DNA of 64,000 nucleotides from Pectobacterium carotovorum (GTDB lineage: Bacteria > Pseudomonadota > Gammaproteobacteria > Enterobacterales > Enterobacteriaceae), in contig NZ_JAXAFK010000001.1 in assembly GCF_033898505.1 (NCBI RefSeq), positions 124,001 through 188,000 on the forward strand. Direction: 5' to 3'. The position numbers were made by a program, and so were the translations under genes. Shown in pieces: positions 16,450-26,419 of the stretch. Below the pieces are notes generated by a model. That model had not been told where the DNA came from, made no database searches, and was given only the letters and a program-made list of their open reading frames with translations. Each line of letters opens with the position of its first letter. The stretch's first letter is position 1.

Positions 16450-16568
16450 GTGAGCGACAGATTTATGTATCACAGGGAGGTACTCAATAGCGTTTTAGGT
16501 CGCACAGGGAAGAAAGTCATTGTTATAAATGCTATTTTTCACAAAGCAGAAACTTCGGAGAAATAGGT

Positions 16569-17612
16569 ATGACATGGCGTATCACGATAGGATTAGTCAC
16601 GAACTTACTCCTCAGCTTTGCCGTTATGGCGGATGCTGGCATTGGCTTTCAACAGATAGCATTAGCGGATGAGGCCAATAATAGGCCGTTAGACGTTGCC
16701 GTATTTTATCCGGTTTCGTCATCCTCACAGAGCACGATCATGGGTGACAATGCCGCCTTTCCCGGCATCGCGGTGAGTAAAAACGCCGTGCCTGAATCCG
16801 GTGAGCACCCCTTGATCGTGGTTTCGCACGGCTACGGCGGGAGTTGGTTTAATCAACTTTGGCTGGCACAGGTGTTGGTTAAACAAGGCTATATTGTCGC
16901 TGCGCCCAACCACCCCGGAACTACCTTTAAAGATATGCGAGTTGAGAACGCTCAGGCTTTGTGGCAACGGCCTCATGATATTAGCCGCGTCATTACGGCA
17001 TTACTCGCCACGCCAGAAAAAACGGGGCAGGTTGATGCGAAGCGCATTGCTGCCGTGGGGCACTCACTGGGGGGATGGACGGTGTTGGTGCTGGCGGGAG
17101 GACGCTTTAGTACGGATCAATTTGAGAAAGGTTGCCTGACGCACGCCGGGCTGGCGTCCTGCAAAGTATATGAAAAGATGCAGGTTGCAAAAAATGCCGC
17201 ATCGCGCGCACAGCTTGATAAATCACTGGCAGATCCACGCATCAGCGCGGTGGTCTCGCTGGATATGGGGCTGGCGCGAGGGTTTACCGCAGAGAGTCTG
17301 GCGGCAATAAATATTCCTGTCTTGATTATGGCTGCGGGGTATCCCAATGAGGAACTACCCGCCGAGCTGGAATCCCACGATCTGGCGAAGAAGCTGTCAC
17401 CAGCGCATTCAACCTACAAGGAAATTGCCGATGCGACGCATTTTAGTTTTATGCAGCTTTGTAAGCCGGGCGCCGTTGAGATTATCAACGCCGAGAACCC
17501 AGGGGACGGCATGATTTGTCTCGATGGCGGTGAGCGTTCGCGTGAGCTGATTCATCAGGACGTTGCGAAGGATGTCAGCGAGTTTCTTCAGGCGGCGTGG
17601 CGGAAGCCGTAG
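16569..17612 (+). CDS. Secreted alpha/beta hydrolase
   Basis: A 347-residue protein with an N-terminal signal peptide (ITIGLVTNLLLSFAVMADA), so probably periplasmic or exported. The hydrolase core is recognisable: oxyanion strand LIVVSHGYGGSW, PNHPG, and the nucleophile elbow GHSLGG; the late His is probably in DATHFSFM. The set resembles dienelactone-hydrolase or platelet-activating-factor-acetylhydrolase-like esterases. The substrate is unknown. It stands alone; its last 38 bases overlap the convergent AraC-type regulator. Confidence 0.85.
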   Translation: MTWRITIGLVTNLLLSFAVMADAGIGFQQIALADEANNRPLDVAVFYPVSSSSQSTIMGDNAAFPGIAVSKNAVPESGEHPLIVVSHGYGGSWFNQLWLAQVLVKQGYIVAAPNHPGTTFKDMRVENAQALWQRPHDISRVITALLATPEKTGQVDAKRIAAVGHSLGGWTVLVLAGGRFSTDQFEKGCLTHAGLASCKVYEKMQVAKNAASRAQLDKSLADPRISAVVSLDMGLARGFTAESLAAINIPVLIMAAGYPNEELPAELESHDLAKKLSPAHSTYKEIADATHFSFMQLCKPGAVEIINAENPGDGMICLDGGERSRELIHQDVAKDVSEFLQAAWRKP

Positions 17613-18681
17613 CCTGTTCCCGAAGTGGGTACTGACTACGCCAGACGCTGGGGCTCATCCCCGTTAGCCGCAGAAATTCACGGTTGAAGTTTGATTTAGT
17701 CTGAAACCCGCTGGCCAACATGATATCCGTAATTCGGGCATCTGTTTCGCTGAGGAGGCGCTTCGCCTCCTCTATGCGATATTCGTTCATCACCTGCGAG
17801 AAATTACGACCGTGAACGCGGTTGATGGTTTCGGACAAGCGCCGGAGCGGTATGCTCATACGCCTGCTCAGGCGTTGAAGCGTCATGTTAGGATCAGTGT
17901 ACAGCGCGTGAGTGCGGATGAAATCGTCTAACGCTTTTGCGAGCTGGTGCTCGTCTTCAGTGGCGGGCGGTGCTTCGGTTTTTTGGGCAGCAGGCGGTAC
18001 AAGCCCTGCTTGTGGGCTTGTACGGTGTGTGACGATCAGCAGGGTCAATATCGCCAGCATGACAAAGTGGAATGCGGTGATGATGACCGTCGCGCGACTG
18101 CCGCTGTAGAAAGCGATATCCAGTGCAATCACCGTATCGATAGCGCCGGAGAGCAGCACATACAGCCCGGCGATAAGCGGCGCACTTTTCCACCACTCAA
18201 GGGGCGTTTGCAGCCGGCGCGCGGTGTAAATCAGCGCTGACCCATAGCCGAAGTAAATACTCACCAGCATCATATCGATGAGCGGAATGGTCGTTTTGCT
18301 TTGGACTGCGTTTGCGCCAAGAATGAGTAAAGGTGGTAACAGATGCCCGAGAGAACTGCCGCGTCTGCGGGTTAGATCCTCTGATTTCTTTTCGCCGCGG
18401 GGGAAAAGGCAAAGCCATAGAAGAGGCGGAATTGATGCGGCAATCGCAGGTTGGATAAACAGGGGTAAAGCCACGTGGCTACCCCAGCGTAACGCGACCA
18501 GCGTCAGGGCAAGACAGCTCACGCCGATGAATAGCGCTTCTGTCTTGGCATTGCGTTTTTTGGCGTTCTTGTTAGGAACGTTCTTGTTAGAAAGATGGTG
18601 CTGAATATCCAGAAATCGGACGCGGAAAAACAAAATAACCAACAGAAGTGCGGTAATAAACGGTAAGGGAATTGCGGTCAT
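17575..18681 (-). CDS. Membrane-anchored AraC-family regulator
   Basis: A 368-residue protein. Residues 1 to about 225 hold some seven hydrophobic segments (for example ITALLLVILFF, LFIGVSCLALTLVAL, VLLSGAIDTVIALDIAF and FHFVMLAILTLLIV). From about residue 250 a double helix-turn-helix of AraC type follows (MTLQRLSRRMSIPLRRLSE and ITDIMLASGFQTKSNFNREF, with LTGMSPSVWR at the end). This layout is known in regulators that sense membrane or external signals. The target genes are unknown; the hydrolase it converges on is one possibility. Confidence 0.88.
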   Translation of the reverse strand: MTAIPLPFITALLLVILFFRVRFLDIQHHLSNKNVPNKNAKKRNAKTEALFIGVSCLALTLVALRWGSHVALPLFIQPAIAASIPPLLWLCLFPRGEKKSEDLTRRRGSSLGHLLPPLLILGANAVQSKTTIPLIDMMLVSIYFGYGSALIYTARRLQTPLEWWKSAPLIAGLYVLLSGAIDTVIALDIAFYSGSRATVIITAFHFVMLAILTLLIVTHRTSPQAGLVPPAAQKTEAPPATEDEHQLAKALDDFIRTHALYTDPNMTLQRLSRRMSIPLRRLSETINRVHGRNFSQVMNEYRIEEAKRLLSETDARITDIMLASGFQTKSNFNREFLRLTGMSPSVWRSQYPLREQATASATPPEETR

Positions 18682-18779
18682 CGTGTTCTTCAGAAACGTT
18701 ATGGTAGATATCTGGTCTGATGAAACCGCGCTACCGGCTTTATTATTCCGGGAGCGCGGCGTTCTGTGGCGCGCGTGAA

Positions 18780-19853
18780 TTAACGGCGATAATTTTTCTG
18801 CGCCGTGTTCACTTTGTACAGATAGCGGCGGGATTCGCCAGACGGATGCTTCGTCGTCAGCGTTTGGTAGACATCGCTCGGCGACATGTTGTTGATAATG
18901 CCTACGGCGCGATCCCGATCGCTGGAGAAGACGCGCAACACGCTGCCTGCGCCACCGTTATACGCGGTGATGACGGCGTAGCGTTTCGACGTCGGGTTTT
19001 CAATACCGGCCAGATAGCTGTTCTTCAGAATCGACAGATAGGCGGTACCTGCGTCGATGTTTTGTTCTGGATCGAACAGATAACTACGGCTCGGCTGTCC
19101 CCATTTCCCTTTCATCTTGAAGACGTCGCGTCCTGCGCTGTGCTGTACCACCTGCATCAGACCCAGCGCATCGGAACGGCTGACGGCGTAGGGGTTGAAG
19201 CTGGATTCTGTCTGCATAATCGCCAGAATCAGCGACTCTTCAATGCCGTAACGCTCGGATGCTTTCCGCACCAGTGGCAGGTATTTATGCGCACGCTTAT
19301 CCAGATGGTTAGGCACAAGCTGCATCGTGACCGACCAGATAACGTGCAGGCCGGAGGTACGTTTTTGCAGACGGTTCTGGAGCAGATAATCCGCGAAGCT
19401 GGCGGCACGGCCTTCCCAGCGGATCGGTTGTCCGGTGTTATCCAGCACCTGACCATACAGCAGCGGCTCGCGGCTAATCTGAATATCGTTAGCGTCGGAA
19501 TACAGATCGGTGTTACTGGCGTCGTCGCCCATCAGCAGGGTGGTGATAATCGCCTGGCGTAGGCTGGCAACGGAATTGGTCGCCGAAATGGTTTCAATCG
19601 TGATTGAACCGGCATCAAAGTTGATGTGGCTACGCGTCTGATATTGATCGGTGTATTTGACGTAGTCTTTCGGACCGGCGATCAGAACTTCATTCATGCC
19701 CCAGATATTTTCGATGTTGTGGGCAAACTGGCCCATCAAAATATCGAAGGCGTTGGTATCCTTGATAAACTCTTCGTTGTCGGCATTCCCTTTGTTTCCC
19801 GAACAGGAAACCAGCAGTGGTGCAATGACCAGCAGCGCTAACATTTTCTTCAT
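18780..19853 (-). CDS. mltC: Membrane-bound lytic transglycosylase C
   Basis: Lipoprotein that cleaves the glycan strands of peptidoglycan with formation of anhydromuramic ends. The signal ends in the lipobox LVSC near residue 16, so it is anchored in the membrane. The N-terminal DUF3393-type domain precedes an SLT domain with the catalytic Glu in [14 protein letters not shown] and the following LGLMQVV and AYNGGAG motifs. The true start is the ATG at 19853 (357 residues, near the 359 of E. coli); the frame opens earlier over non-homologous sequence. It is the last gene of mutY-yggX-mltC. Confidence 0.96.
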   Translation of the reverse strand: MKKMLALLVIAPLLVSCSGNKGNADNEEFIKDTNAFDILMGQFAHNIENIWGMNEVLIAGPKDYVKYTDQYQTRSHINFDAGSITIETISATNSVASLRQAIITTLLMGDDASNTDLYSDANDIQISREPLLYGQVLDNTGQPIRWEGRAASFADYLLQNRLQKRTSGLHVIWSVTMQLVPNHLDKRAHKYLPLVRKASERYGIEESLILAIMQTESSFNPYAVSRSDALGLMQVVQHSAGRDVFKMKGKWGQPSRSYLFDPEQNIDAGTAYLSILKNSYLAGIENPTSKRYAVITAYNGGAGSVLRVFSSDRDRAVGIINNMSPSDVYQTLTTKHPSGESRRYLYKVNTAQKNYRR

Positions 19854-19905
19854 ATAACAAGCCGTGTCGGAATGGGGACGTAAGCGGGCCCGAAAGCCCG
19901 CCATC

Positions 19906-20178
19906 TCAGTGGCTCGGAGGCGTATAGCCTTCGATGTGTACGTCCTTCCCTTCAAACAGGAATTTGATCATTTCCTGTTCCAGCAGCTTACGGTCGTCAA
20001 CGTTCATCATGCTGAGTTTTTTCTCGTTGATCAGCATGGTTTGCTTGGTTTGCCACTGCGCCCAGGCGTCTTTAGAAATTTCGTTATAGATGCGCTTGCC
20101 CAGATCGCCGGGATAGAGCTGGAAATCTTGCCCTTCGGCGTCGCGTTGTAAAAAAGTACAAAAAATCGTTCTGCTCAT
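19906..20178 (-). CDS. yggX: Fe(2+)-trafficking protein YggX
   Basis: A 90-residue protein of the YggX family, which protects iron-sulphur clusters from oxidative damage and helps iron delivery. The family marks are all here: [21 protein letters not shown] with the single reactive Cys near the N-terminus, then [18 protein letters not shown]. It overlaps the mutY stop codon by 4 bp (20175-20178). Co-expression with mutY fits, since MutY carries a 4Fe-4S cluster. Confidence 0.97.
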   Translation of the reverse strand: MSRTIFCTFLQRDAEGQDFQLYPGDLGKRIYNEISKDAWAQWQTKQTMLINEKKLSMMNVDDRKLLEQEMIKFLFEGKDVHIEGYTPPSH

Positions 20179-21281
20179 GCTTCTTCCTCATCAATTGCGC
20201 AGGCATTCAAATGTGTAGGCTGCGGGTGAGCCAGTTCCCTCAGCAGGCGTTCTACCGGGGCGGCCAGTCCGACAGACGGCGGCTGCGCTAAGTTATACCA
20301 GAGACCCGCATCGTCATCCATGCAGGACCTGTTTTGTGAGCGATCGCTCTGCGATACGTCCAGCCAGAGCGGAACGATATCCAGATGAAAATGGCTAAAT
20401 GTATGGCGGAACGCGACAAGCTGTTGCAATCCATCAGGATTCAGACCGCGTTGTTGCATCCAGAGTTCCAATTCCCGACGCTCGCTGAACTGCGGGAAGC
20501 AAAATAACCCGCCCCACAGGCCCACGGCAGGGCGCTGTTGCAGCCAGACCTGAGAACCCTGCTGCATCAACAGGAACCAGCCGGTTTTCTCCGGCAGCGT
20601 CTGTTTTGGTTTCTTACCGGGATATTGTGCCCAGCTGTGGTTGGCGTAGGCCATGCAGCCCGTGCTCAGCGGGCACAGCTCGCACTTGGGGCGGCTGCGG
20701 GTACAGACCATCGCCCCGAGATCCATCATCGCCTGATTAAACTGGCTGACGCCTTCGGCTGGCGTGACGTCTTCACTTCGCGCCCACAGCTTCTTTTCGA
20801 CCTCTTTCTTGCCCGGCCAGCCGTCAACGGCGTAGCAGCGTGCCAGCACGCGCTTCACGTTGCCGTCGAGAATCGGATAATGCTGGCCAAGAGAGAGCGA
20901 CAGCACGGCGCCGGCAGTGGAACGCCCGACGCCCGGCAGCGCCGCGACTTCATCAAACGTGGTGGGGAATTCGCCGCTGTGACGTGACACGATGGTCTGG
21001 GCCGCTTTGTGCAGGTTGCGCGCGCGGGCGTAGTAGCCCAGCCCGGTCCATAAGTGGAGCACTTCGTCCAGCGGCGCTGCCGCCAGCGCGCTCACATTGG
21101 GAAAACGCTCCATAAAGCGTTGGAAATAGGGAATAACCGTGGTGACCTGCGTTTGTTGCAACATCACTTCGGATAGCCATACTTTATAGGGAGTTTTCTC
21201 AAGCTGCCACGGCAGAGTTTTGCGGCCATAGCGTTGGTACCAGTCCAGCACCTGATGGGCGAACTGTTGCGCTTGCATCAT
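20175..21281 (-). CDS. mutY: A/G-specific adenine DNA glycosylase
   Basis: Removes adenine mispaired with 8-oxoguanine. The helix-hairpin-helix [14 protein letters not shown] and the catalytic Asp in [13 protein letters not shown] are present. The 4Fe-4S cluster ligands follow as C-x6-C-x2-C-x5-C in [17 protein letters not shown], and the C-terminal NUDIX-like domain that recognises 8-oxoG completes the 368 residues. First gene of mutY-yggX-mltC, divergent from trmB, as in E. coli. Confidence 0.98.
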   Translation of the reverse strand: MMQAQQFAHQVLDWYQRYGRKTLPWQLEKTPYKVWLSEVMLQQTQVTTVIPYFQRFMERFPNVSALAAAPLDEVLHLWTGLGYYARARNLHKAAQTIVSRHSGEFPTTFDEVAALPGVGRSTAGAVLSLSLGQHYPILDGNVKRVLARCYAVDGWPGKKEVEKKLWARSEDVTPAEGVSQFNQAMMDLGAMVCTRSRPKCELCPLSTGCMAYANHSWAQYPGKKPKQTLPEKTGWFLLMQQGSQVWLQQRPAVGLWGGLFCFPQFSERRELELWMQQRGLNPDGLQQLVAFRHTFSHFHLDIVPLWLDVSQSDRSQNRSCMDDDAGLWYNLAQPPSVGLAAPVERLLRELAHPQPTHLNACAIDEEEA

Positions 21282-21446
21282 AAAATGGGGTCACTATCCG
21301 ACAGGTAAAAAGTTTGACAGCGATTCCAGCACAGAGTGAATGTGCTGTAAACCGGAACTTTCCGAGGCAGTGGGCTTGATAAACCACGGTATCCTTGCAT
21401 AATGCGCGTTTCCTTAATGAAATCGGACAGCAAGTAAGCACTCTTT

Positions 21447-22166
21447 ATGATTAACAACGTCATTTCACCGGAATTTGATGAAAATGGGCGCCCGATGCGT
21501 CGTATCCGCAGTTTTGTCCGCCGTCAGGGGCGTTTGACCAACGGGCAACAGCTGGCGCTGGATAACTACTGGCCGGTGATGGGCGTGGAATATCAGACCG
21601 AACAGGTAGATTTTAACGCGCTATTTGGTCGTGGCGCGCCAGTGGTGCTGGAAATTGGTTTTGGGATGGGCGCCTCGCTGGTGACGATGGCGGCACAGCA
21701 TCCTGAGCAGAATTTCCTCGGTATTGAAGTTCATCTTCCAGGCGTGGGGGCGTGCCTCGCTTCCGCACAGGAGGCGGGAATCAGCAATCTGCGCGTAATG
21801 TGTCACGATGCGATCGAAGTGCTGATGAAGATGATCCCGGATGGCTCACTGTCCATGGTTCAACTCTTCTTCCCTGACCCGTGGCACAAAGCCCGCCATA
21901 ATAAACGCCGTATCGTTCAGGTGCCTTTCGTCGAACTGGTACAGAGTAAGCTGAAAGTTGGCGGTGTGTTCCATATGGCAACAGATTGGGAACCTTATGC
22001 GCAACATATGCTCGAAGTGATGACGTCTGTCGCCGGGTACCGCAACCTTTCCGATAAGAATGACTACGTTGAGCGGCCGGATTCCCGTCCGCTGACGAAA
22101 TTTGAAGCGCGCGGCCAGCGTTTGGGGCATGGCGTATGGGATCTGATGTTTGAGAGGATAAAATAA
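21447..22166 (+). CDS. trmB: tRNA (guanine-N7)-methyltransferase
   Basis: Methylates G46 in the variable loop of many tRNAs with S-adenosylmethionine. The SAM motif is [14 protein letters not shown], followed by [10 protein letters not shown] and the catalytic-region [17 protein letters not shown]. Its 239 residues match E. coli TrmB. It is divergent from mutY, and yggL begins one base after its stop codon, so both are read from one message. Confidence 0.97.
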   Translation: MINNVISPEFDENGRPMRRIRSFVRRQGRLTNGQQLALDNYWPVMGVEYQTEQVDFNALFGRGAPVVLEIGFGMGASLVTMAAQHPEQNFLGIEVHLPGVGACLASAQEAGISNLRVMCHDAIEVLMKMIPDGSLSMVQLFFPDPWHKARHNKRRIVQVPFVELVQSKLKVGGVFHMATDWEPYAQHMLEVMTSVAGYRNLSDKNDYVERPDSRPLTKFEARGQRLGHGVWDLMFERIK

Positions 22167-22167
22167 A

Positions 22168-22512
22168 ATGGCACAAGCTCGTAGCCGTCGTTTACGTAAA
22201 AAACTGCACATTGATGAATTTCAGGAATTAGGCTTTTCGGTCAGCTTCCGTTTTCCTGAAGGCACTAACGTGGAAGACATCGATCGACTGATGGATAAGT
22301 TCGTCGATGAGGTGATTGAACCACAGGGCCTGGCATTTGAAGGCAGCGGTTATCTGCACTGGGAAGGTCTCATCTGCCTGCAAAAACTGGGTCACTGTAC
22401 CGAAGAGCACCGCCAACTGGTTAGCCGCTGGTTGGAAGAGCAGAAACTGACAGATGTGAAAGTCAGCGATCTGTTCGATATCTGGTGGGATCTGCCAGAA
22501 AACCTGCTGTAA
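22168..22512 (+). CDS. yggL: YggL family (DUF469) protein
   Basis: A 114-residue protein of the YggL/DUF469 family. The basic start MAQARSRRLRKKLHIDEFQELGF and the SGYLHWEGLICLQKLG segment identify it. The family has been reported to associate with ribosomes, but the precise role is unclear. It starts directly after trmB, with GAGAGGA upstream of the ATG, and is probably translated from the trmB message. Confidence 0.93.
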   Translation: MAQARSRRLRKKLHIDEFQELGFSVSFRFPEGTNVEDIDRLMDKFVDEVIEPQGLAFEGSGYLHWEGLICLQKLGHCTEEHRQLVSRWLEEQKLTDVKVSDLFDIWWDLPENLL

Positions 22513-22668
22513 TTTTTGCTTCAGTAAAAACAGAAAGGCCTTGGTTTACGCCAACGCGCTGATCTAAGAAAAAATGCCTGAGCTGATTGTGGCTCAGGTG
22601 TTATCCGCCTCATCAAAGGGCACATTGCCACTTTCCCGCCACTGCCGTTGTTTTCTTCAGGAGAAAAT

Positions 22669-23382
22669 ATGTCGCGTAAAATGACCTTGGGTTTATTGAT
22701 GTTGCTGTCCTGGCAAGCGCAGGCGGCCTACCAGTGCAACGTGAACCCGCAGGATGACATTATTATCAGTCCGCAGCACGTACAGGTCGTGGGTGCCAGC
22801 GGCAATTTACAGCTTTCCCCGCAGGGCGATATCGTCCGCAACGGTACGCCGCTGACCCTGAACGCCGAACAGCGCCAGAAGGCCAAAGCCTATCAGGCGG
22901 ATGTGCGCCAGCAACTGCCGTGGATCGATCAGGGCGCGCAGCAGCATCTTGAAAAGGCGCGCGTCGCGCTGGATAAAGTGATCGTGCAAGAGCTCGGCAG
23001 CGACAGCAATGTGCGTAATCGTCTGACTACGCTGGATAAACAGCTCAAACAGCAGATGAACCGTATTATCGAACACCGCAGTGATGGTCTGACGTTCCAC
23101 CATCAGGCGATTAAGCAGGTTGAGCAGGATGGCAAGCAGATCGTGCAGCAAAGCATGGGCGGCGTCTTGCAGGATAGTCTGAACGAAATGGGCGTAAAAC
23201 AGATGTCCAGTGGCGGCAACCCGCTACAGGCGATGATGGGCAACCTCGGCGGTTTGCAGAAGGCGATTCAGGCCGAGTGGAACAATCAGGAATTGGAGTT
23301 CCAGCGCTTTGGCAACGATGTATGTAGCCGCGTCACGTCGTTAGAAAACCAGCGCAAGAGCCTGTTGCAGACGCTGAAGTAA
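22669..23382 (+). CDS. yggN: YggN family (DUF2884) periplasmic protein
   Basis: A 237-residue exported protein with a signal peptide (MSRKMTLGLLMLLSWQAQA, cleavage near residue 19-20) and two Cys in the mature part, near each end. The middle is rich in Gln and helix-forming residues. It belongs to the DUF2884/YggN family, whose function is unknown. The ATG at 22669 has a good AGGAGA site; the frame opens 7 codons earlier without one. It has its own terminator and follows yggL as in E. coli. Confidence 0.92.
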   Translation: MSRKMTLGLLMLLSWQAQAAYQCNVNPQDDIIISPQHVQVVGASGNLQLSPQGDIVRNGTPLTLNAEQRQKAKAYQADVRQQLPWIDQGAQQHLEKARVALDKVIVQELGSDSNVRNRLTTLDKQLKQQMNRIIEHRSDGLTFHHQAIKQVEQDGKQIVQQSMGGVLQDSLNEMGVKQMSSGGNPLQAMMGNLGGLQKAIQAEWNNQELEFQRFGNDVCSRVTSLENQRKSLLQTLK

Positions 23383-23411
23383 GTTGAAGCAGCTTAAAGC
23401 TGCTTAAGGAA

Positions 23412-23432
23412 ACGGGCTGAGGCCCGTTTTTT
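23412..23432 (+). terminator. Terminator of yggN
   Basis: ACGGGC and GCCCGT pair around TGAG and run into T6. Confidence 0.85.
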
Positions 23433-23463
23433 CCGCTGCCGATAGCTATACATAGTTAGCAGC

Positions 23464-23492
23464 CTATCAAAAAAAGTTCATTTTTGTGCCAC
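23464..23492 (+). promoter_or_regulatory. Candidate Pho box of the phnF operon
   Basis: Three 7-bp half-sites spaced by 4 AT-rich bases: CTATCAA (23464-23470), AGTTCAT (23475-23481) and GTGCCAC (23486-23492). The 11-bp repeat and the TCA cores match the PhoB consensus CTGTCAT-N4-CTGTCAC. It lies about 110 bp before phnF. A further AATATTGTTCAATATT palindrome (23526-23541) might be a PhnF site. Confidence 0.6.
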
Positions 23493-23604
23493 GTCTGATT
23501 AACGATACCGACATATTTTTCCGCCAATATTGTTCAATATTTATACACCCTCAGCATTCGCCTTCCGAATCGTATTAATGCCCCCTGTTTATGGGAGATT
23601 TTTT

Positions 23605-24321
23605 ATGATGCAGTTGTCTAGACCTCCGACCACGCTCTATCAGGCGATTGCTGCCCGGCTAGAAGAAGCGCTACGCGAACGCTACAAATGTGGCGACTAC
23701 CTTCCCTCTGAAAAGCAACTGGCTACGCACTACGCCGTTAATCGCCATACGTTACGCCGCGCCGTGGATGATCTGGTGAAAAAAGGGTTGGTTCAACGTC
23801 GTCACGGCGTGGGAATTTTGGTGCTTATGCGACCTTATGATTATCCGCTGCATGCGCAGGCCCACTTCAGCCAGAATCTGTTGGATCAAGGCAGCAGTCC
23901 TTCCAGCGAACGACTCCTGGCGATGTTAAGTCCGGCCAGTCAGGAGATTGCCACCACGCTGGGCTGTGACGAAGGCGATAACATCATCCATTTGCGCACG
24001 CTGCGTCGGGTTAACGGCATACCCGTCTGCGTCATTAACCATTTCCTGCCTAACCTTTCTTGGTGGCCGCACCTACAGCAGTTCAATAGCGGCTCACTGC
24101 ACGACTTTATTACCGAGCGGCTGAATCAGGTGCTGGTTCGCACGCAAACGCGCATCAGTACGCGGCTGGCTCAGGCTAAGGAAAGCCGACTGTTGGAAAT
24201 CGACGTGCAGGCACCGCTGCTGTGCTTGCGCACGCTGAATAAAACCGCAAACGGTGAGAGCGCCGAGTACTCCATCAGCCTGACCCGTGGCGATATGATC
24301 GAACTGACGCTGGAGCACTAG
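23605..24321 (+). CDS. phnF: Phosphonate-metabolism regulator PhnF (GntR family)
   Basis: A 238-residue GntR/HutC-type regulator. The N-terminal winged helix-turn-helix contains the GDYLPSEKQLATHYAVNRHTLRRAV type motif, and the C-terminal UTRA domain carries HLRTLRRVNGIPVCVI and ends SISLTRGDMIELTLEH. The start is ATG 23605 after GGGAGA; the frame opens 25 codons earlier across the promoter region. The first gene of the C-P lyase unit; its stop codon abuts phnG. In E. coli phnF is also part of the phn operon, and is thought to sense a phosphonate-related ligand. Confidence 0.95.
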   Translation: MMQLSRPPTTLYQAIAARLEEALRERYKCGDYLPSEKQLATHYAVNRHTLRRAVDDLVKKGLVQRRHGVGILVLMRPYDYPLHAQAHFSQNLLDQGSSPSSERLLAMLSPASQEIATTLGCDEGDNIIHLRTLRRVNGIPVCVINHFLPNLSWWPHLQQFNSGSLHDFITERLNQVLVRTQTRISTRLAQAKESRLLEIDVQAPLLCLRTLNKTANGESAEYSISLTRGDMIELTLEH

Positions 24322-24768
24322 ATGGATACGCTAACACGCCGTCAACAGTGGCTTTCGGTGCTGGCATTTAGCCCGGTTGCCGAGCTGGAAAAGCGCTGGT
24401 ACGCGCTCGATTTACACCCGCAGTATGCCCTGCTGCGCGCGGCTGAAATTGGCCTGACTCGTCTACAGGCGAGAATGGGAGGAACGGGCAAGCGTTTTGT
24501 GCTGGGGGATATGACGATGACGCGTGCCGTGGTGCGTCTGGCTGACGGTACGTGTGGTTACAGCTATGTTGCCGGGCGCGATAAAACTCACGCCGAGCGC
24601 TGTGCCGTCATTGATGCCCTGTTGCAGCAGCCGGAAAACCACGATCGGTTACAGGAGCACCTTATCCAGCCTCTGGCAGCGCAGCGTGCCGAGTTGTGTG
24701 AACAGCGCGCGCGTGAAATTGCCAGTAGCAAGGTCGATTTCTTCACGTTGGTTCGCGGAGATAACTGA
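24322..24768 (+). CDS. phnG: C-P lyase core subunit PhnG
   Basis: A 148-residue subunit of the PhnGHIJ core complex, which with PhnI and others transfers the phosphonate onto ribose 1-phosphate from ATP. Family marks are VAELEKRW, LGLTRLQARMGGTGKRF-like IGLTRLQARMGGTG, GDMTMTRAVVRL and AERCAVIDALLQ. Starts one base after phnF and overlaps phnH by 1 base (TGATG). Confidence 0.96.
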   Translation: MDTLTRRQQWLSVLAFSPVAELEKRWYALDLHPQYALLRAAEIGLTRLQARMGGTGKRFVLGDMTMTRAVVRLADGTCGYSYVAGRDKTHAERCAVIDALLQQPENHDRLQEHLIQPLAAQRAELCEQRAREIASSKVDFFTLVRGDN

Positions 24769-25343
24769 TGTCTATACAGGCGAGCTTTGCGCAGCCGGTG
24801 GCTGACGCGCAGTGTGCTTTTCGGCGCATCCTCAAAGCCGTAAGCGAGCCGGGCGTAACGGTGACTTTGCCGTTACAGCACGGGTGGGGGAAGCTGTCTC
24901 CTGCCGCGACGGCGGTGATGTTGACGCTGGTAGATCGCGATACGCTACTCTGGCTGGATGACGCATTGAATGATGAAACCCTCCGCAGCAACCTGCGTTT
25001 TCATACCGGTGCGATACTGACCCACGATGAATCGGCGGCCTTCGCCTTGCTTCACGTCTCATCAGCCATCGTGCTGTCGCGGTTTTCGGCGGGTGACGTT
25101 ATGTCGCCGGAAAAGAGTACCACGGTCATCATCGAGGTCAGTTGCCTGACCGGCGGCACGCCGCTGCGTCTGAGCGGGCCGGGGCTGGAAACCCCACGTA
25201 TCGTTGACCCGTCGTTGACGCCGGACATATTGCGTTATCTCTGCCACCGCCCCGATCCTTTTCCGCAAGGTATCGATCTGATGTTCACCTGTGCCGATGC
25301 CATGATGGCGTTACCGCGCACCACTTACGTGGAGGTCTGCTGA
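24768..25343 (+). CDS. phnH: C-P lyase core subunit PhnH
   Basis: A 191-residue structural subunit of the C-P lyase core with a PLP-transferase-like fold that lacks cofactor. The start SIQASFAQPVADAQCAFRRI and the SEPGVTVTLPL segment are typical. The stop overlaps the phnI start by one base, so coupling is tight. Confidence 0.95.
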   Translation: MSIQASFAQPVADAQCAFRRILKAVSEPGVTVTLPLQHGWGKLSPAATAVMLTLVDRDTLLWLDDALNDETLRSNLRFHTGAILTHDESAAFALLHVSSAIVLSRFSAGDVMSPEKSTTVIIEVSCLTGGTPLRLSGPGLETPRIVDPSLTPDILRYLCHRPDPFPQGIDLMFTCADAMMALPRTTYVEVC

Positions 25344-26419
25344 TGTATGTCGCCGTGAAAGGGGGGGAGAAAGCGATCGAGAATGCCCATCGCTTACAGG
25401 ACGATCTGCGCCGTGGGGATCGTGACATCCCGGAAATTGACTGCCAGCAGGTTGAACAACAGCTCGGGCTGGCAGTCGATCGCGTGATGACCGAAGGCGG
25501 TATCTACGATCGTGAACTGGCTGCGCTGGCGATCAAGCAGGCCAGTGGCGATGTAGTGGAAGCCATTTTTCTGCTGCGTGCGTATCGCACGACGCTGCCG
25601 CGACTGGCCGACAGCCAGCCGTTAACGACGGCGAACATGCGAATTGAGCGGCGTATTTCGGCAGTCTACAAAGATGTGCCGGGCGGTCAGGTACTCGGCC
25701 CAACCTACGATTACACTCACCGCTTGCTGGATTTCACGCTGCTTGCCAACGGTGACACACCCGCGCCGTCCGTGGCGGATACACCGCTGGAAGCCGCGTG
25801 CCCGCTGATATTTGATCTGATGACTCGCGAAGGATTTGCTGTCAGGGAAGAGGATGACGGCAGCGAACCGTGTGATATCACTCGCGATCCCCCGAGCTAT
25901 CCCGCCCCGCGTTCGGCGCGTCTGCAACAGCTGGTACGAGGGGATGAAGGATTCCTGCTGGCATTGAGCTACTCGACACAGCGCGGCTATGGCCGCACCC
26001 ATCCCTTTGCCGGCGAGATCCGCACCGGCTTTGTCACGGTAGAGATTGTGCCGGAGGAGCTGGGGTTTGCGCTGGAAATCGGCGAAATCCTGCTGACCGA
26101 GTGTGAAATGGTCAACGGGTTTACCGACAGAGATGAGGAAGCACCGCACTTTACCCGAGGCTACGGATTGGTGTTTGGGCGGGCGGAGCGTAAAGCCATG
26201 TCGATGGCTCTGGTGGATCGCGCGCTGCAAACCGCAGAGCATCACGAACGGGTGACCAGTCCGGCACAGGATGAGGAGTTTGTGCTGTCGCATGCGGATA
26301 ACGTCGAGGCGGCGGGGTTTGTCTCTCATCTCAAATTACCTCATTACGTCGATTTTCAGGCCGAGCTGGAGCTATTGAAACGTCTGCGTCAGGAATATCA
26401 GGAGGGTAAAAATGCATGA
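25343..26419 (+). CDS. phnI: C-P lyase core subunit PhnI
   Basis: A 358-residue nucleosidase-type subunit that, with PhnG, PhnH and PhnL, displaces adenine from ATP by phosphonate. The N-terminal MYVAVKGGEKAIENAH and the central TQRGYGRTHPFAGEIR are characteristic. The stop overlaps phnJ by 8 bases. Confidence 0.96.
   Translation: MYVAVKGGEKAIENAHRLQDDLRRGDRDIPEIDCQQVEQQLGLAVDRVMTEGGIYDRELAALAIKQASGDVVEAIFLLRAYRTTLPRLADSQPLTTANMRIERRISAVYKDVPGGQVLGPTYDYTHRLLDFTLLANGDTPAPSVADTPLEAACPLIFDLMTREGFAVREEDDGSEPCDITRDPPSYPAPRSARLQQLVRGDEGFLLALSYSTQRGYGRTHPFAGEIRTGFVTVEIVPEELGFALEIGEILLTECEMVNGFTDRDEEAPHFTRGYGLVFGRAERKAMSMALVDRALQTAEHHERVTSPAQDEEFVLSHADNVEAAGFVSHLKLPHYVDFQAELELLKRLRQEYQEGKNA

Noticed and set aside
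16375..16566. 63-codon plus-strand frame before the alpha/beta hydrolase
   Set aside because: It spans the terminator palindrome at 16421-16449 and has no homology that I recognise.
18780..19955. Longer mltC start at 19955
   Set aside because: The extension lacks a signal peptide and overlaps yggX; the ATG at 19853 gives the lipoprotein signal and the family length.
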